A stretch of DNA of 64,000 nucleotides from Arcicella gelida (GTDB lineage: Bacteria; Bacteroidota; Bacteroidia; Cytophagales; Spirosomataceae), in the NCBI RefSeq assembly GCF_034931025.1, contig NZ_JAYGIL010000014.1, positions 1-64,000 on the forward strand, written 5' to 3'. Position 1 is the stretch's first letter, and every line of letters starts with the position of its first letter. The translations under genes and the position numbers were made by a program. The notes beneath the pieces are model-generated. The model was not told the origin of the DNA. It saw only the letters and a program-made list of their open reading frames with translations, and searched no databases. Shown in pieces: positions 26,519-34,597 of this stretch.

Positions 26519-28159
26519 ATGATTTCAATAGATAACGTAGCGGTAGAGTTCGGTGGAAGAGCTCTTTTTAGTGATGTCACTTTCAACATCAACGATAAAG
26601 ATAAAGTAGCCCTCATGGGAAAAAACGGAGCGGGAAAATCTACGCTTCTGAAAATTATAGCAGGTGTAGATAAACCTACCAGAGGTAAAATTTCTGCACC
26701 AGGCGATGCCGTAATTGCCTATTTGCCTCAGCACTTACTTACAGAAGATAACAGTACTGTTTTTGAAGAAACTTCTAAGGCTTTCTCGACAGTATTGAAT
26801 ATGAAAGCTGAAATTGATGAATTGAATACACAGCTTGAAACTAGAACTGACTATGAATCAGATGAGTATATGCACATCATCGAAAAAGTTTCTGAACTGA
26901 GTGAGAAGTATTATTCTATTGAAGAAATCAATTTTGATGCGGAAGTAGAAAAGACGCTTTTAGGTTTAGGCTTTTTACGTTCAGATTTTACTCGCCAAAC
27001 CAGTGAATTTAGTGGTGGATGGCGTATGAGAATTGAGTTAGCGAAAATTCTTCTTCAAAATCCAGATTTGATTTTATTAGATGAGCCAACCAACCACATG
27101 GATATTGAATCTATCCAATGGTTAGAGGATTTTTTAATTAATAATGCCAAAGCCGTAATTGTTATTTCTCACGATAGAGCTTTTGTAGATAATATTACCA
27201 ACCGCACCATTGAATTGACGATGGGACGCATTTACGACTATAAAGTAAATTATTCTCAGTATTTACAACTCAGAAAAGAGCGTCAAGAACAACAACAAAA
27301 GCAGTTCAACGACCAGCAAAAAATGATTGCTGAAACACAAGAATTTATCGACCGTTTCAAAGGAACGTATTCAAAAACGCTTCAAGTGCAATCAAGAGTA
27401 AAAATGCTGGAGAAAATTGAGATTGTAGAAGTAGATGAAATTGATACTTCTGCCCTAAATTTGAAATTTCCACCAGCTCCACGTTCAGGAAACTATCCAG
27501 TAATTGTTGATAATGTAAGTAAAAGCTATGATGACCACGTCGTTTTTAAAGATGCTTCGTTGACGATTGAAAGAGGTGAAAAAATAGCTTTTGTAGGAAA
27601 AAATGGTGAAGGGAAATCAACGATGGTGAAAGCCATCATGGGCGAAATTCCTTTTGAAGGAGAATTAAAATTGGGTCATAATTCCATGATTGGCTATTTT
27701 GCTCAAAATCAAGCTTCTTTGTTAGATGAGGATTTAACTGTTTTCCAAACGATTGATAATATTGCGGTGGGTGAAGTAAGAACCAAAATCAAAGATATTT
27801 TAGGTGCTTTTATGTTTGGTGGTGACAGCGTTAACAAAAAGGTAAGAGTATTGTCGGGAGGAGAAAAAACTCGTTTGGCGATGGTGAAATTATTACTTGA
27901 GCCTGTCAATTTGTTGATTCTGGATGAACCAACCAACCACTTGGATTTAAAAACCAAAGATATTTTAAAGGATGCTTTGAAGAGTTTTGAAGGAACAATC
28001 ATCTTGATTTCTCACGATAGAGATTTCTTAGACGGACTTGCCAACAAAGTGTTTGAGTTTGGCAACAAGCGAGTAAAAGAACATTTTGAAGACATTACGG
28101 GCTTCTTGAGAAATAAAAAGCTGGAGAATTTGAGAGAAATTGAACGTAAAGAGAAGTAA
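26519..28159 (+). CDS. ABC-F family ATPase (translation factor type)
   Basis: The 546-aa protein has two ABC cassettes and no membrane domain. Walker A motifs are GKNGAGKST and GKNGEGKST; signature motifs FSGGWRMRIEL and LSGGEKTRLAM; Walker B LILLDEPTNH and LLILDEPTNH. A charged linker helix region (about residues 240-310, LRKERQEQQQKQFNDQQK) corresponds to the ribosome P-site-reaching linker. ABC-F proteins bind the ribosomal E site and relieve stalling; some give antibiotic resistance. Without a longer linker this looks like a housekeeping member. Confidence 0.92.
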   Translation: MISIDNVAVEFGGRALFSDVTFNINDKDKVALMGKNGAGKSTLLKIIAGVDKPTRGKISAPGDAVIAYLPQHLLTEDNSTVFEETSKAFSTVLNMKAEIDELNTQLETRTDYESDEYMHIIEKVSELSEKYYSIEEINFDAEVEKTLLGLGFLRSDFTRQTSEFSGGWRMRIELAKILLQNPDLILLDEPTNHMDIESIQWLEDFLINNAKAVIVISHDRAFVDNITNRTIELTMGRIYDYKVNYSQYLQLRKERQEQQQKQFNDQQKMIAETQEFIDRFKGTYSKTLQVQSRVKMLEKIEIVEVDEIDTSALNLKFPPAPRSGNYPVIVDNVSKSYDDHVVFKDASLTIERGEKIAFVGKNGEGKSTMVKAIMGEIPFEGELKLGHNSMIGYFAQNQASLLDEDLTVFQTIDNIAVGEVRTKIKDILGAFMFGGDSVNKKVRVLSGGEKTRLAMVKLLLEPVNLLILDEPTNHLDLKTKDILKDALKSFEGTIILISHDRDFLDGLANKVFEFGNKRVKEHFEDITGFLRNKKLENLREIERKEK

Positions 28160-28162
28160 GAA

Positions 28163-28400
28163 ATATAAGTCATCCCGATTTTTCTCTTGAAAAAGCAAGT
28201 TTTAAAAGATTTCAATGTTTTTTGGATTTATTCTCGTCCTTACTTTTTGCCTTGATGCAAAAAGTAACAAAAAAATCAAGAATTCCTAAACTCGCTTCGC
28301 TCAAACAGTAGGAATTCGTTGCCCATCAATCATAAAAAAGCGATCGAAAAACTAATTTCGATCGCTTTTTTATGATTTTAAAATTCAGGATGACTCATAT
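28163..28400. repeat. Structured intergenic element, copy 3 (MITE-like)
   Basis: Close relative of copy 2. Ends are ATATAAGTCATCCCGATTTT and, inward from the right, ATATGAGTCATCCTGAATTT. It has the same hairpin 1 and GAATTCCTA/TAGGAATTC; the third stem is AAAAAAGCGATCGAAA/TTTCGATCGCTTTTTT. It sits between the convergent ABC-F and TerC genes and doubles as a bidirectional terminator. Confidence 0.85.
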
Positions 28401-28405
28401 TGTAT

Positions 28406-29092
28406 CTATTTTGCACTTTTTCTAATTTGAATGATATTTACTAAGAAAGAAAATGCCATTGAAAAATAAATATATTGTTTTGGAATATGGAAAGCTAAAC
28501 CTTCGGCAATCAACGTTACACCTATCATCATTAAAAAACAAAGAGCTAAAATCTTCAAAGATGGATGTTTACTGATAAAATTACTGATTGCTCCTGCCAC
28601 CATCATCATGATGGAAATTGACACAATTACTGCTGTGTACATCACCCAAAGTTCATCGACTAAACCAACCGCAGTGATGATGCTGTCGATTGAAAATACC
28701 AAATCTAGGATAATGATTTGACCAATAATTTTAGAGAAAGAAGTGTAAATAAAGGGTTTGTCTGGGTGTTCATCTTCTGTTTTTTCAAAAATTTCTTTGT
28801 TACTCTTGTACAATAAAAATAAGCCTCCAATAATCAGGATTAAATCTTTTCCTGAAAAATCAATTCCCGATATTACAAAAAGTGTTTTATCAAGTTTCAT
28901 AATCCAGCTAATACCTGCCAGTAAAATCAAACGAGTAATTAAAGCCAAACTTAAACCAACCAAACGAGCTTTTTTGCGTTTTTCAGCGGGAAGTTTATCC
29001 GATAGAATAGAAATAAAAATAATGTTGTCGATACCTAAAACGATTTCGAGAACGATGAGCGTAATGAGTGAAATTAGAATTTCTGTTGTCAT
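28406..29092 (-). CDS. TerC family integral membrane protein
   Basis: 228 aa with about 7 transmembrane segments. The hallmark acidic motifs of the TerC family are present: VLGIDNIIFISIL near residue 20 and DLVFSIDSIITAVGL near residue 135. TerC proteins are linked to metal (Mn) export during protein secretion and to tellurite resistance. No other ter gene is nearby, so a general metal-handling role is more likely. Confidence 0.88.
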   Translation of the reverse strand: MTTEILISLITLIVLEIVLGIDNIIFISILSDKLPAEKRKKARLVGLSLALITRLILLAGISWIMKLDKTLFVISGIDFSGKDLILIIGGLFLLYKSNKEIFEKTEDEHPDKPFIYTSFSKIIGQIIILDLVFSIDSIITAVGLVDELWVMYTAVIVSISIMMMVAGAISNFISKHPSLKILALCFLMMIGVTLIAEGLAFHIPKQYIYFSMAFSFLVNIIQIRKSAK

Positions 29093-29188
29093 GTTTTAAC
29101 TTAATTGAGTTGTTTTAGGCTAAACATACTTTTTATTGAAATATTGTACCAGCCAACACATTTGGTTCTTGCCAAAGAAAAATTACCT

Positions 29189-30064
29189 TTAATTCCGCAT
29201 AAAAAAAGCCCATGCTTCTAAATATACATCAATATCATTCGGATAATCGTGTTTTCCACCGATTACTTTCAATAAGGTTACTTCTGGTTTCTTTTTTTCT
29301 TTGAAAGTATATTTCTCGATTGTTTTATGGTCGTTCGGGTCATTATCGGGTAATTTTTCTAAGCTTGGTTCGCCTTTGTAACCCGCAAGACTTGCCCAAT
29401 AATCAAAAGTACGGTCGGTTGAACGAACAAAACCTAAATTAACAGTCGGACCAAGTTTTACTTCTCCGCCTTGATAAGGATTAATCGGGTCTAAAGTACC
29501 ATTGACAATCATTACAGGTTTCGCAATTCTTTTTTCAGCACAATCTAAATTGTTTGTATCAGGCAAATTAGCAACGATTGCCGTGATGGCTCTAAACTTT
29601 TCGGGCATCGTCAGGGCTAATTTATACGCCATATGTCCACCGCCAGAAGTACCAACAGCAAAGACTTTCTTGTCATCAATTTGATATTTCTCTTTGAAGT
29701 AGCTAATCATTTGTCCGAAAAAAGCTTCTTCATTGATGTTCTCTTGATTTGCAGCAGAATTTGCTGTTTTTCTACATTCATTCCAATAACGTTTGTAGCC
29801 ATTTGGAAAAACCAAGAGTATATTTTCTTTCGCCGCTAATTCCTCAAATTTTTTGGTAGGTTCATAATTTCCATACTTTCGGATAAGCATTCCGTCGCCT
29901 TGCGAGCCATGTAAAATAAACACTAAAGAAGCTTTGGCTTTGCTTGTTGGTAAATAATAGAAGCTTCGAGAATGGTTTTCAATCATCATCGAATCAGAAA
30001 GAATTTGTGCTTTTGCTAGTTGACAGCAACAGATAAATAGCATTAACGAAAGTAATTTTTTCAT
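29189..30064 (-). CDS. Secreted esterase, PHB-depolymerase/feruloyl-esterase-like alpha/beta hydrolase
   Basis: 291 aa with a signal peptide (MKKLLSLMLFICCCQLAKA). FILHGSQGDG forms the oxyanion region, AVGTSGGGHMAYKLA the nucleophile elbow, NGTLDPINPYQGG the Asp region and GGKHDYPN the catalytic His. The layout matches the LpqC/CE1 group that includes PHB depolymerases and feruloyl esterases. Substrate unknown. It is preceded by the small ABM-domain gene on the same strand. Confidence 0.8.
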   Translation of the reverse strand: MKKLLSLMLFICCCQLAKAQILSDSMMIENHSRSFYYLPTSKAKASLVFILHGSQGDGMLIRKYGNYEPTKKFEELAAKENILLVFPNGYKRYWNECRKTANSAANQENINEEAFFGQMISYFKEKYQIDDKKVFAVGTSGGGHMAYKLALTMPEKFRAITAIVANLPDTNNLDCAEKRIAKPVMIVNGTLDPINPYQGGEVKLGPTVNLGFVRSTDRTFDYWASLAGYKGEPSLEKLPDNDPNDHKTIEKYTFKEKKKPEVTLLKVIGGKHDYPNDIDVYLEAWAFFMRN

Positions 30065-30129
30065 AGTAAATGGAGATTTTTTTGGATTAGGAAAAATATC
30101 GTTTTGCTGTCGAAATTAGTGAATTTTCT

Positions 30130-30411
30130 TTAGAGAACCCCTGTTTCAAGCTCATCCAAATAAATAAACTCAGGAGATTTTACGCCTGCTTCTTTTCTAA
30201 TCTGTACTAACTTTGGCGACTCAAAGAAGTTTTTGGCATTTTCAAGCGAAATCCAAACCGAAAAGTGTACGATTTTATTAGGTTCTTGCTCATACTTCAA
30301 AACTTGATATGAGATTTCTCCTGCTTCTTTTCTGATGCCAGCGGCATTATCAAATACTTTTTTCCAAGCGGGATAATCCGCTACTTCATGGATAATTAAA
30401 ACGTGTTTCAT
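30130..30411 (-). CDS. Antibiotic biosynthesis monooxygenase-like (ABM) small protein
   Basis: 93 aa. A ferredoxin-like dimeric alpha+beta barrel pattern is visible (HVLIIHEVADYPAWKKVFD, ISYQVLKYEQEP, VHFSVWISLENAKNFFESP). Homologues are small cofactor-free monooxygenases or stress proteins. No catalytic residue can be assigned. It follows the DUF3667 gene by 15 bp, so the two may be cotranscribed. Confidence 0.6.
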   Translation of the reverse strand: MKHVLIIHEVADYPAWKKVFDNAAGIRKEAGEISYQVLKYEQEPNKIVHFSVWISLENAKNFFESPKLVQIRKEAGVKSPEFIYLDELETGVL

Positions 30412-30426
30412 CGTTATTTAAGTTTT

Positions 30427-31185
30427 TTATCTGTGTTCTAATTTTGCCAAAAGTAAACCAACCACTGTACCAGATAAAAACACAAAAAGAAGATACACCA
30501 AACCTAAGTAGATATAAGATAAAATAATTTTTAGTATTCTTGATTTTAGCGGTAAGTAGTCGAAAAGCTGAATAAGTACCCAGAAAGTATATGCAATACC
30601 AATAACATCGGGAATGGTTAAAATGCCTAAGCCATTTTTTCTATCAAATAGTAATACAAGAGGGAAAAAAAATAGTCTCAAAGCAATATGAAAACCCGAA
30701 ATAAAGGCATTAATAACAATATGTTGAATAAAATTGTAGCGTTCCTTTTTGAAAGCCCAATATGTACTTAGCGAAGAAATTGGAATCAAAATTAAAGTTG
30801 ATAAAGCATAATTAGCACTTATCCAGTCGATAATTTTGGAGACATCTACTACCTTTTTTGTATCAACATCGGGAATTGCATTGAAAAACGAAGTAATATC
30901 AAAGTAATGAATAACAAAGCCGTAAATCCCAGCAACTACCAGCACAAATGAAATCGGCTTGAAATGCTGTACTCTTCGTCCAGCAATAAATTCTTTGATA
31001 GAATAGCCAGGACGAGTAGATAACTCTTTGAGGGTAAATAGAATACCTTTATCTAAATTCAAAAGACCTTGTTGTATATCATGCCAAAGGAAATGCGAAT
31101 TAATCTCATGTGTATCAGCAGCTTGTCCACATTCGCTACAAAAATTTCCTTCAAAATGGCTATTACAGTTCTTACAGTTAGTCAT
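30427..31185 (-). CDS. DUF3667 membrane protein with N-terminal zinc ribbon
   Basis: 252 aa. The N-terminus carries a CxxC-x10-CxxC zinc ribbon (NCKNCNSHFEGNFCSECGQ), followed by the DUF3667 motif LSTRPGYSIKEFIAGRR and about five hydrophobic segments. The function of DUF3667 is unknown; it is common in Bacteroidota. A charged HR end suggests a cytoplasmic C-terminus. Confidence 0.82.
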   Translation of the reverse strand: MTNCKNCNSHFEGNFCSECGQAADTHEINSHFLWHDIQQGLLNLDKGILFTLKELSTRPGYSIKEFIAGRRVQHFKPISFVLVVAGIYGFVIHYFDITSFFNAIPDVDTKKVVDVSKIIDWISANYALSTLILIPISSLSTYWAFKKERYNFIQHIVINAFISGFHIALRLFFFPLVLLFDRKNGLGILTIPDVIGIAYTFWVLIQLFDYLPLKSRILKIILSYIYLGLVYLLFVFLSGTVVGLLLAKLEHR

Positions 31186-31226
31186 AGATTAATGAGTTGA
31201 TACTGAAAGATAGAGATTTTCAATTA

Positions 31227-31252
31227 ATGTTTCAAATCTGATATTGAAACAT
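31227..31252. other. Small intergenic hairpin
   Basis: ATGTTTCAA (31227-31235) pairs exactly with TTGAAACAT (31244-31252) around an 8-nt loop in the 153-bp gap downstream of the 378-aa gene. Possible transcription end. Confidence 0.4.
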
Positions 31253-31338
31253 CATTTTTCGTATTTGTTAGAAATATTTCTCCAACAATTACGGAAGTAC
31301 TTAGAAATCTAATCAGAGTTGGAACAAACTACATACGA

Positions 31339-32475
31339 CTACTGCATAATTTCCGATGAAACTAATACGAAATCGTACTTCTCAATCAAACGATAGGTAT
31401 CAAATGTAAGCGAACCATCATATTTAATCCTACGTCTAAGGCTTCTTATATCAACCAGCACCCACTTTTCTTTATCGTATAATTTTGAAAATACTTTGGG
31501 GTTTTCGTTATGATCACTTTCAAAATCATCAATAATTTTCCCTTTTTCAGTGGTGTATCTTACCATGCAATACACATTGGCGAAATTAGTTTTGTTATGT
31601 TCTGCTACTTCAAAAATAGCATTTCCTATATCGTAAACTTTTGTTATCAAATTCATTCCTCTTGCCAAATGATTACTTCCCATTTTGAAGAATATTTTTT
31701 CATCTTTTGTTTTCAGAGCATCATAATATTTATAGAAATTCCTTTTCATTAAGCTTGCTCTTTTGGCATTGTCACTTTCAATGTAAATCTCTTTTGAAAT
31801 TTTAATTTCATTGGCTAATTGTTTTAAACTTGGCGACTTCACTACTTTGGTTAAACTATCTAAGAGTTTGCCATTTGGCATCCACCATTTAGCCAATAGA
31901 CTGTCGGCAACAGGCTTGTATTGTTGTTTCAAAGAATTGGGAACTCCGCTGTATAATTTGTTAATACAATAAGGAAATGTCATTTGAAATTCTTGGTCAA
32001 TTCCCCAAATAGAATAATTCAATTTGCTGGCAGTTTGTAGCATTTGAATATCTTCCTTAGTTGCAAAAAAAGGGAATGATGGCATTTTATGACTATCTTT
32101 TGAAAAACTTAAAATCGTTTCCAATGGATTATTAGTTTTAGCGATTTTCGTTAATTCAGATGCCACGAACGGACTTGTTTCTATGCACCAAGTTTTATAA
32201 CCATTTTTTGAAGCACTTTCCAAAGCAAAGCTTGTCAGCTTAGATAACATTGACGAATTATGATACTCTCCCCAAGCAACAAATTGATTTTCGGTAAAAA
32301 GATTTTCAAGGATTGTCCATCCTTTTCCATCAGGTTTTTGTCCGTCGAAAGTAAAGTAATTGGTATTTTCAGCGATACATTTGTTCAATCTTTGTTCATC
32401 AGTGAGGGCTTGTTTGGTTTGTCCGAAAGTAAAATTGACAATAAATAGGCAAAAGATTAAGAGGCATTTTTTCAT
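31339..32475 (-). CDS. Secreted erythromycin-esterase/ChaN-like protein
   Basis: 378 aa with a signal peptide (MKKCLLIFCLFIVNFTFGQ). WGEYHNS at residues 68-74 gives the Glu-x-His pair of the erythromycin esterase/ChaN/TraB-like superfamily, followed by CIETSPF and YSIWGIDQEF, and a later FFKMGSNHLARGMN with another conserved His. Members include macrolide esterases and heme-binding lipoproteins; many Bacteroidota copies have no known role. A true macrolide esterase is not indicated by context. Confidence 0.6.
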   Translation of the reverse strand: MKKCLLIFCLFIVNFTFGQTKQALTDEQRLNKCIAENTNYFTFDGQKPDGKGWTILENLFTENQFVAWGEYHNSSMLSKLTSFALESASKNGYKTWCIETSPFVASELTKIAKTNNPLETILSFSKDSHKMPSFPFFATKEDIQMLQTASKLNYSIWGIDQEFQMTFPYCINKLYSGVPNSLKQQYKPVADSLLAKWWMPNGKLLDSLTKVVKSPSLKQLANEIKISKEIYIESDNAKRASLMKRNFYKYYDALKTKDEKIFFKMGSNHLARGMNLITKVYDIGNAIFEVAEHNKTNFANVYCMVRYTTEKGKIIDDFESDHNENPKVFSKLYDKEKWVLVDIRSLRRRIKYDGSLTFDTYRLIEKYDFVLVSSEIMQ

Positions 32476-32551
32476 TGTGATGATTGATTATGTGTTTTTA
32501 GAATAATTTGAATGCTGACTTTGATAATTGGGACAAAACATTTTAGATTTC

Positions 32552-32589
32552 ATTCAATAGGGTTGGGATTAATCCCAACTCTATTGAAT
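32552..32589. terminator. Terminator-like hairpin
   Basis: ATTCAATAG and GTTGGGA pair with TCCCAAC and CTATTGAAT around a TTAA loop, with one internal G-T mismatch. It lies past the stop of the YcxB-like gene on the minus strand. Confidence 0.55.
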
Positions 32590-32618
32590 TTTAAGGATTT
32601 ATAGAAATATTTTCAGTC

Positions 32619-33107
32619 TTAGTTTTCCCCTTTCTTTCTGGAAAGAATAAATTCAATTTCTTCTCTACCTCTAAATATTTTATCGGGTAAATATATACTT
32701 AAACCATTTTCAGGCTTTAAAAGAATGCCATTCTTTGTTTTAACGATGTCTTTAAGACCGTCCCATTTAAGCTCGCCATTTGCGAATGTGCTATTGTGTT
32801 TTATCGTTGCTTCATTAAACTCAAGTGTTATTGGCTGATTGAGTACTTTACTATCCAATCTGTCTTTTAGCCACTTTTTCTTCTCATGGTAAACCTTGTA
32901 AAACTCATAAATTCCCAAACTACAAAAGACTAAAGGAAATATACTTAGCTTATTATTTTTATCCAATAAATACAAACCTATTCCAAAAACTATCATAATT
33001 GTTGCAAGAACAGGTTCATATTTTTTTAGCTTTAATGAAGAAATCATTTCCCGATAAGCTTCTTCATAGTATTGCCTATCAGGTACATAAGTCAAACTGA
33101 AATTCAT
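32619..33107 (-). CDS. YcxB-like small membrane protein
   Basis: 162 aa from the ATG at 33105-33107 (MNFSLTYVPDRQYYEEAYR); an upstream ATG in frame at 33149 is less likely. Two hydrophobic segments are followed by a PH-like beta domain with ITLEFNEATIKHNSTFANGELKWDGLKDI, the pattern of the YcxB-like family. No known function. Monocistronic. Confidence 0.6.
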   Translation of the reverse strand: MNFSLTYVPDRQYYEEAYREMISSLKLKKYEPVLATIMIVFGIGLYLLDKNNKLSIFPLVFCSLGIYEFYKVYHEKKKWLKDRLDSKVLNQPITLEFNEATIKHNSTFANGELKWDGLKDIVKTKNGILLKPENGLSIYLPDKIFRGREEIEFILSRKKGEN

Positions 33108-33161
33108 TGATTGTGGAATTATGGTTATTAAAATACTTCGAAATAGCAAAGAAAATAAAAC

Positions 33162-33303
33162 ACTCCGTAGGAGTAAAATATCGGTAGAAATGTTTTGCTA
33201 AAGATTACCATAGTTCCGTAGGAACGGTATATTTCGTTCCTACGGAACTATGTGTGGGAAAAATGTTTGTGATTTTCTACCGATATATTGTCCCTATCGG
33301 GAC
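33162..33303. repeat. Four-hairpin intergenic repeat block
   Basis: Nested palindromes: ACTCC-GTA-GGAGT at 33162-33174; outer arms ATATCGGTAGAAA (33178-33190) and TTTCTACCGATAT (33274-33286); inner perfect 18-bp arms CATAGTTCCGTAGGAACG (33209-33226) and its complement (33235-33252); GTCCC-TATC-GGGAC at 33290-33303. It fills most of the 341-bp gap between two minus-strand genes. Such CCGTAGGA-type blocks look like a dispersed Bacteroidota repeat. Confidence 0.8.
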
Positions 33304-33448
33304 TTTGCATTTGGTGGTGTTTTTTCTGCCAAGTTTTCTATGAAATTTGGTTTTAATAATTGGTGCGTTGCTTACGCTCGTGTTGTTGGAGAAGAAACTT
33401 TGATAATGGCTAAAGAAGCCCGAAATCCTGCTTTTTGGGTAGGTGCTG

Positions 33449-34126
33449 TTATACGTTGCCATTTTCTCCGTTTAAATATTTGTCAAAGTCAAATTTCTCG
33501 CTATTCACATCGTCAACAAATTGTCTGACAGATTTATTTATCAGTTCAATTTTGTATGGGTCTTGAATTAGTCCATACACTTTCCCTTTGTTGTCAATGG
33601 CGATATAATTCCCATCTTGCAAGTCTTTGATTTGATAAAAGAGTTTTCCGTCAGCTTCAAACTCACCAAGATTTGTTAAATCAAGTTGTTTACAGGTCAA
33701 TCCTTTAACAAGTTTTTCAATTTTTGTATCTGCTACAAACTTGCTTTTACTTTTTTTAAATGATGATAGGTCAACTTGAAAGTTATTAAAGTCTAAAATG
33801 CTTTTTCCAATTTCAAAACCTACCCAAAGTCCATCAAAAATCGTAATGTTTAAAGTGAATACTTGACCGTCCTGCTTTATTATAATATTCTCCAATTCAA
33901 ACTGCTTTCCCTTAGTCATTGATTTGTCAGATTGAGAAGGGTCAAAGCCGATTGTGTAGAAATGTCCACTCATTGCATGATTTACAGAAAAACTTCTATA
34001 AAGTCCTTTGTCAAGACCGTCCGATAAAAATTGAAATTCAGCAGGCAACTGAGTAAAGACTTGTCGAAAAAAGTCAAGTGCTTTTCTGTCAATTTTCCAA
34101 TTTGTTTTTTTAAATATTCCAAACAT
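33449..34126 (-). CDS. Hypothetical cytoplasmic protein
   Basis: 225 aa from the ATG at 34124-34126 (MFGIFKKTNWKIDRKALDFF); the frame continues upstream without family-like sequence. The protein is soluble, mixed alpha/beta, with no signal peptide and no metal-binding or nucleotide-binding motif. I do not recognise the family. The ending GENGNV is acidic. The tandem hairpin array lies directly upstream. Confidence 0.65.
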   Translation of the reverse strand: MFGIFKKTNWKIDRKALDFFRQVFTQLPAEFQFLSDGLDKGLYRSFSVNHAMSGHFYTIGFDPSQSDKSMTKGKQFELENIIIKQDGQVFTLNITIFDGLWVGFEIGKSILDFNNFQVDLSSFKKSKSKFVADTKIEKLVKGLTCKQLDLTNLGEFEADGKLFYQIKDLQDGNYIAIDNKGKVYGLIQDPYKIELINKSVRQFVDDVNSEKFDFDKYLNGENGNV

Positions 34127-34295
34127 AGTTGTCTGTCTTTTTATGGTTACGCATAGCCCCCTAATATGCGAAAGGTTAGTAGTAATTTCAGTATTCCTAA
34201 TGTACACAAACTTTCCAATCCCCTAAAAGTATCACATTAACCCTAAACATAAAAATCCCAAAACATCTTTCTGCTTAGAATTTATTATACGGTAA

Positions 34296-34517
34296 TTCCT
34301 TCGCAACAAAATGATACATTGAACTTCCTTCCTGCACATTGCAGGAACAAAATGATAGACTGAAATTCCCTCCTGCAAGTTGCAGGAGTAAAAAGATACG
34401 CTGAAATTCCCTCCTGCAAGTTGCAGGAACAAAATGATACGCTGAAATTCCTCCCTGCACGATGCAGGAGCAAAACATCGGGTGATAATTCCTTCCTGCA
34501 ACTTGCAGGGAGGAATT
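34296..34517. repeat. Tandem 41-bp hairpin repeat array (five units plus a relic)
   Basis: Units start at 34325, 34366, 34407, 34448 and 34489, a spacing of exactly 41 bp. Each begins TTCC(T/C) and carries CCTGCA-NNN-TGCAGG with variable loops (CAT, AGT, AGT, CGA, ACT), followed by a linker like AACAAAATGATACGCTGAAA. A relic unit at 34296-34324 has lost the 12-bp hairpin centre. The array fills the 471-bp space between a minus-strand hypothetical gene and the alpha-L-rhamnosidase gene. Open frames seen through it are repeat artefacts. Confidence 0.92.
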
Positions 34518-34597
34518 AACCCACAAAAGAGAATAGCCACTAACATTTTCCACTGTAATTTCCCTGCTCTTTTATTTAGATTTACTCATAAACTGCC

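Noticed and set aside
31339..32475. Macrolide resistance by erythromycin esterase
   Set aside because: Only the broad superfamily pattern is visible, the protein is secreted and nothing in the neighbourhood indicates drug resistance.
33250..33528. Plus-strand frame of 92 codons
   Set aside because: It begins in the hairpin block and ends inside a minus-strand gene; no protein-like conservation is visible.
34296..34517. CRISPR array
   Set aside because: The period is regular, but the linkers are repeated rather than unique, the conserved part is short and degenerate, and no cas genes are present.
34232..34553. Overlapping open frames rich in Cys, Gln and Phe on the minus strand
   Set aside because: They run through the 41-bp tandem hairpin array in several frames at once; this is a repeat artefact, not a family of cysteine-rich proteins.
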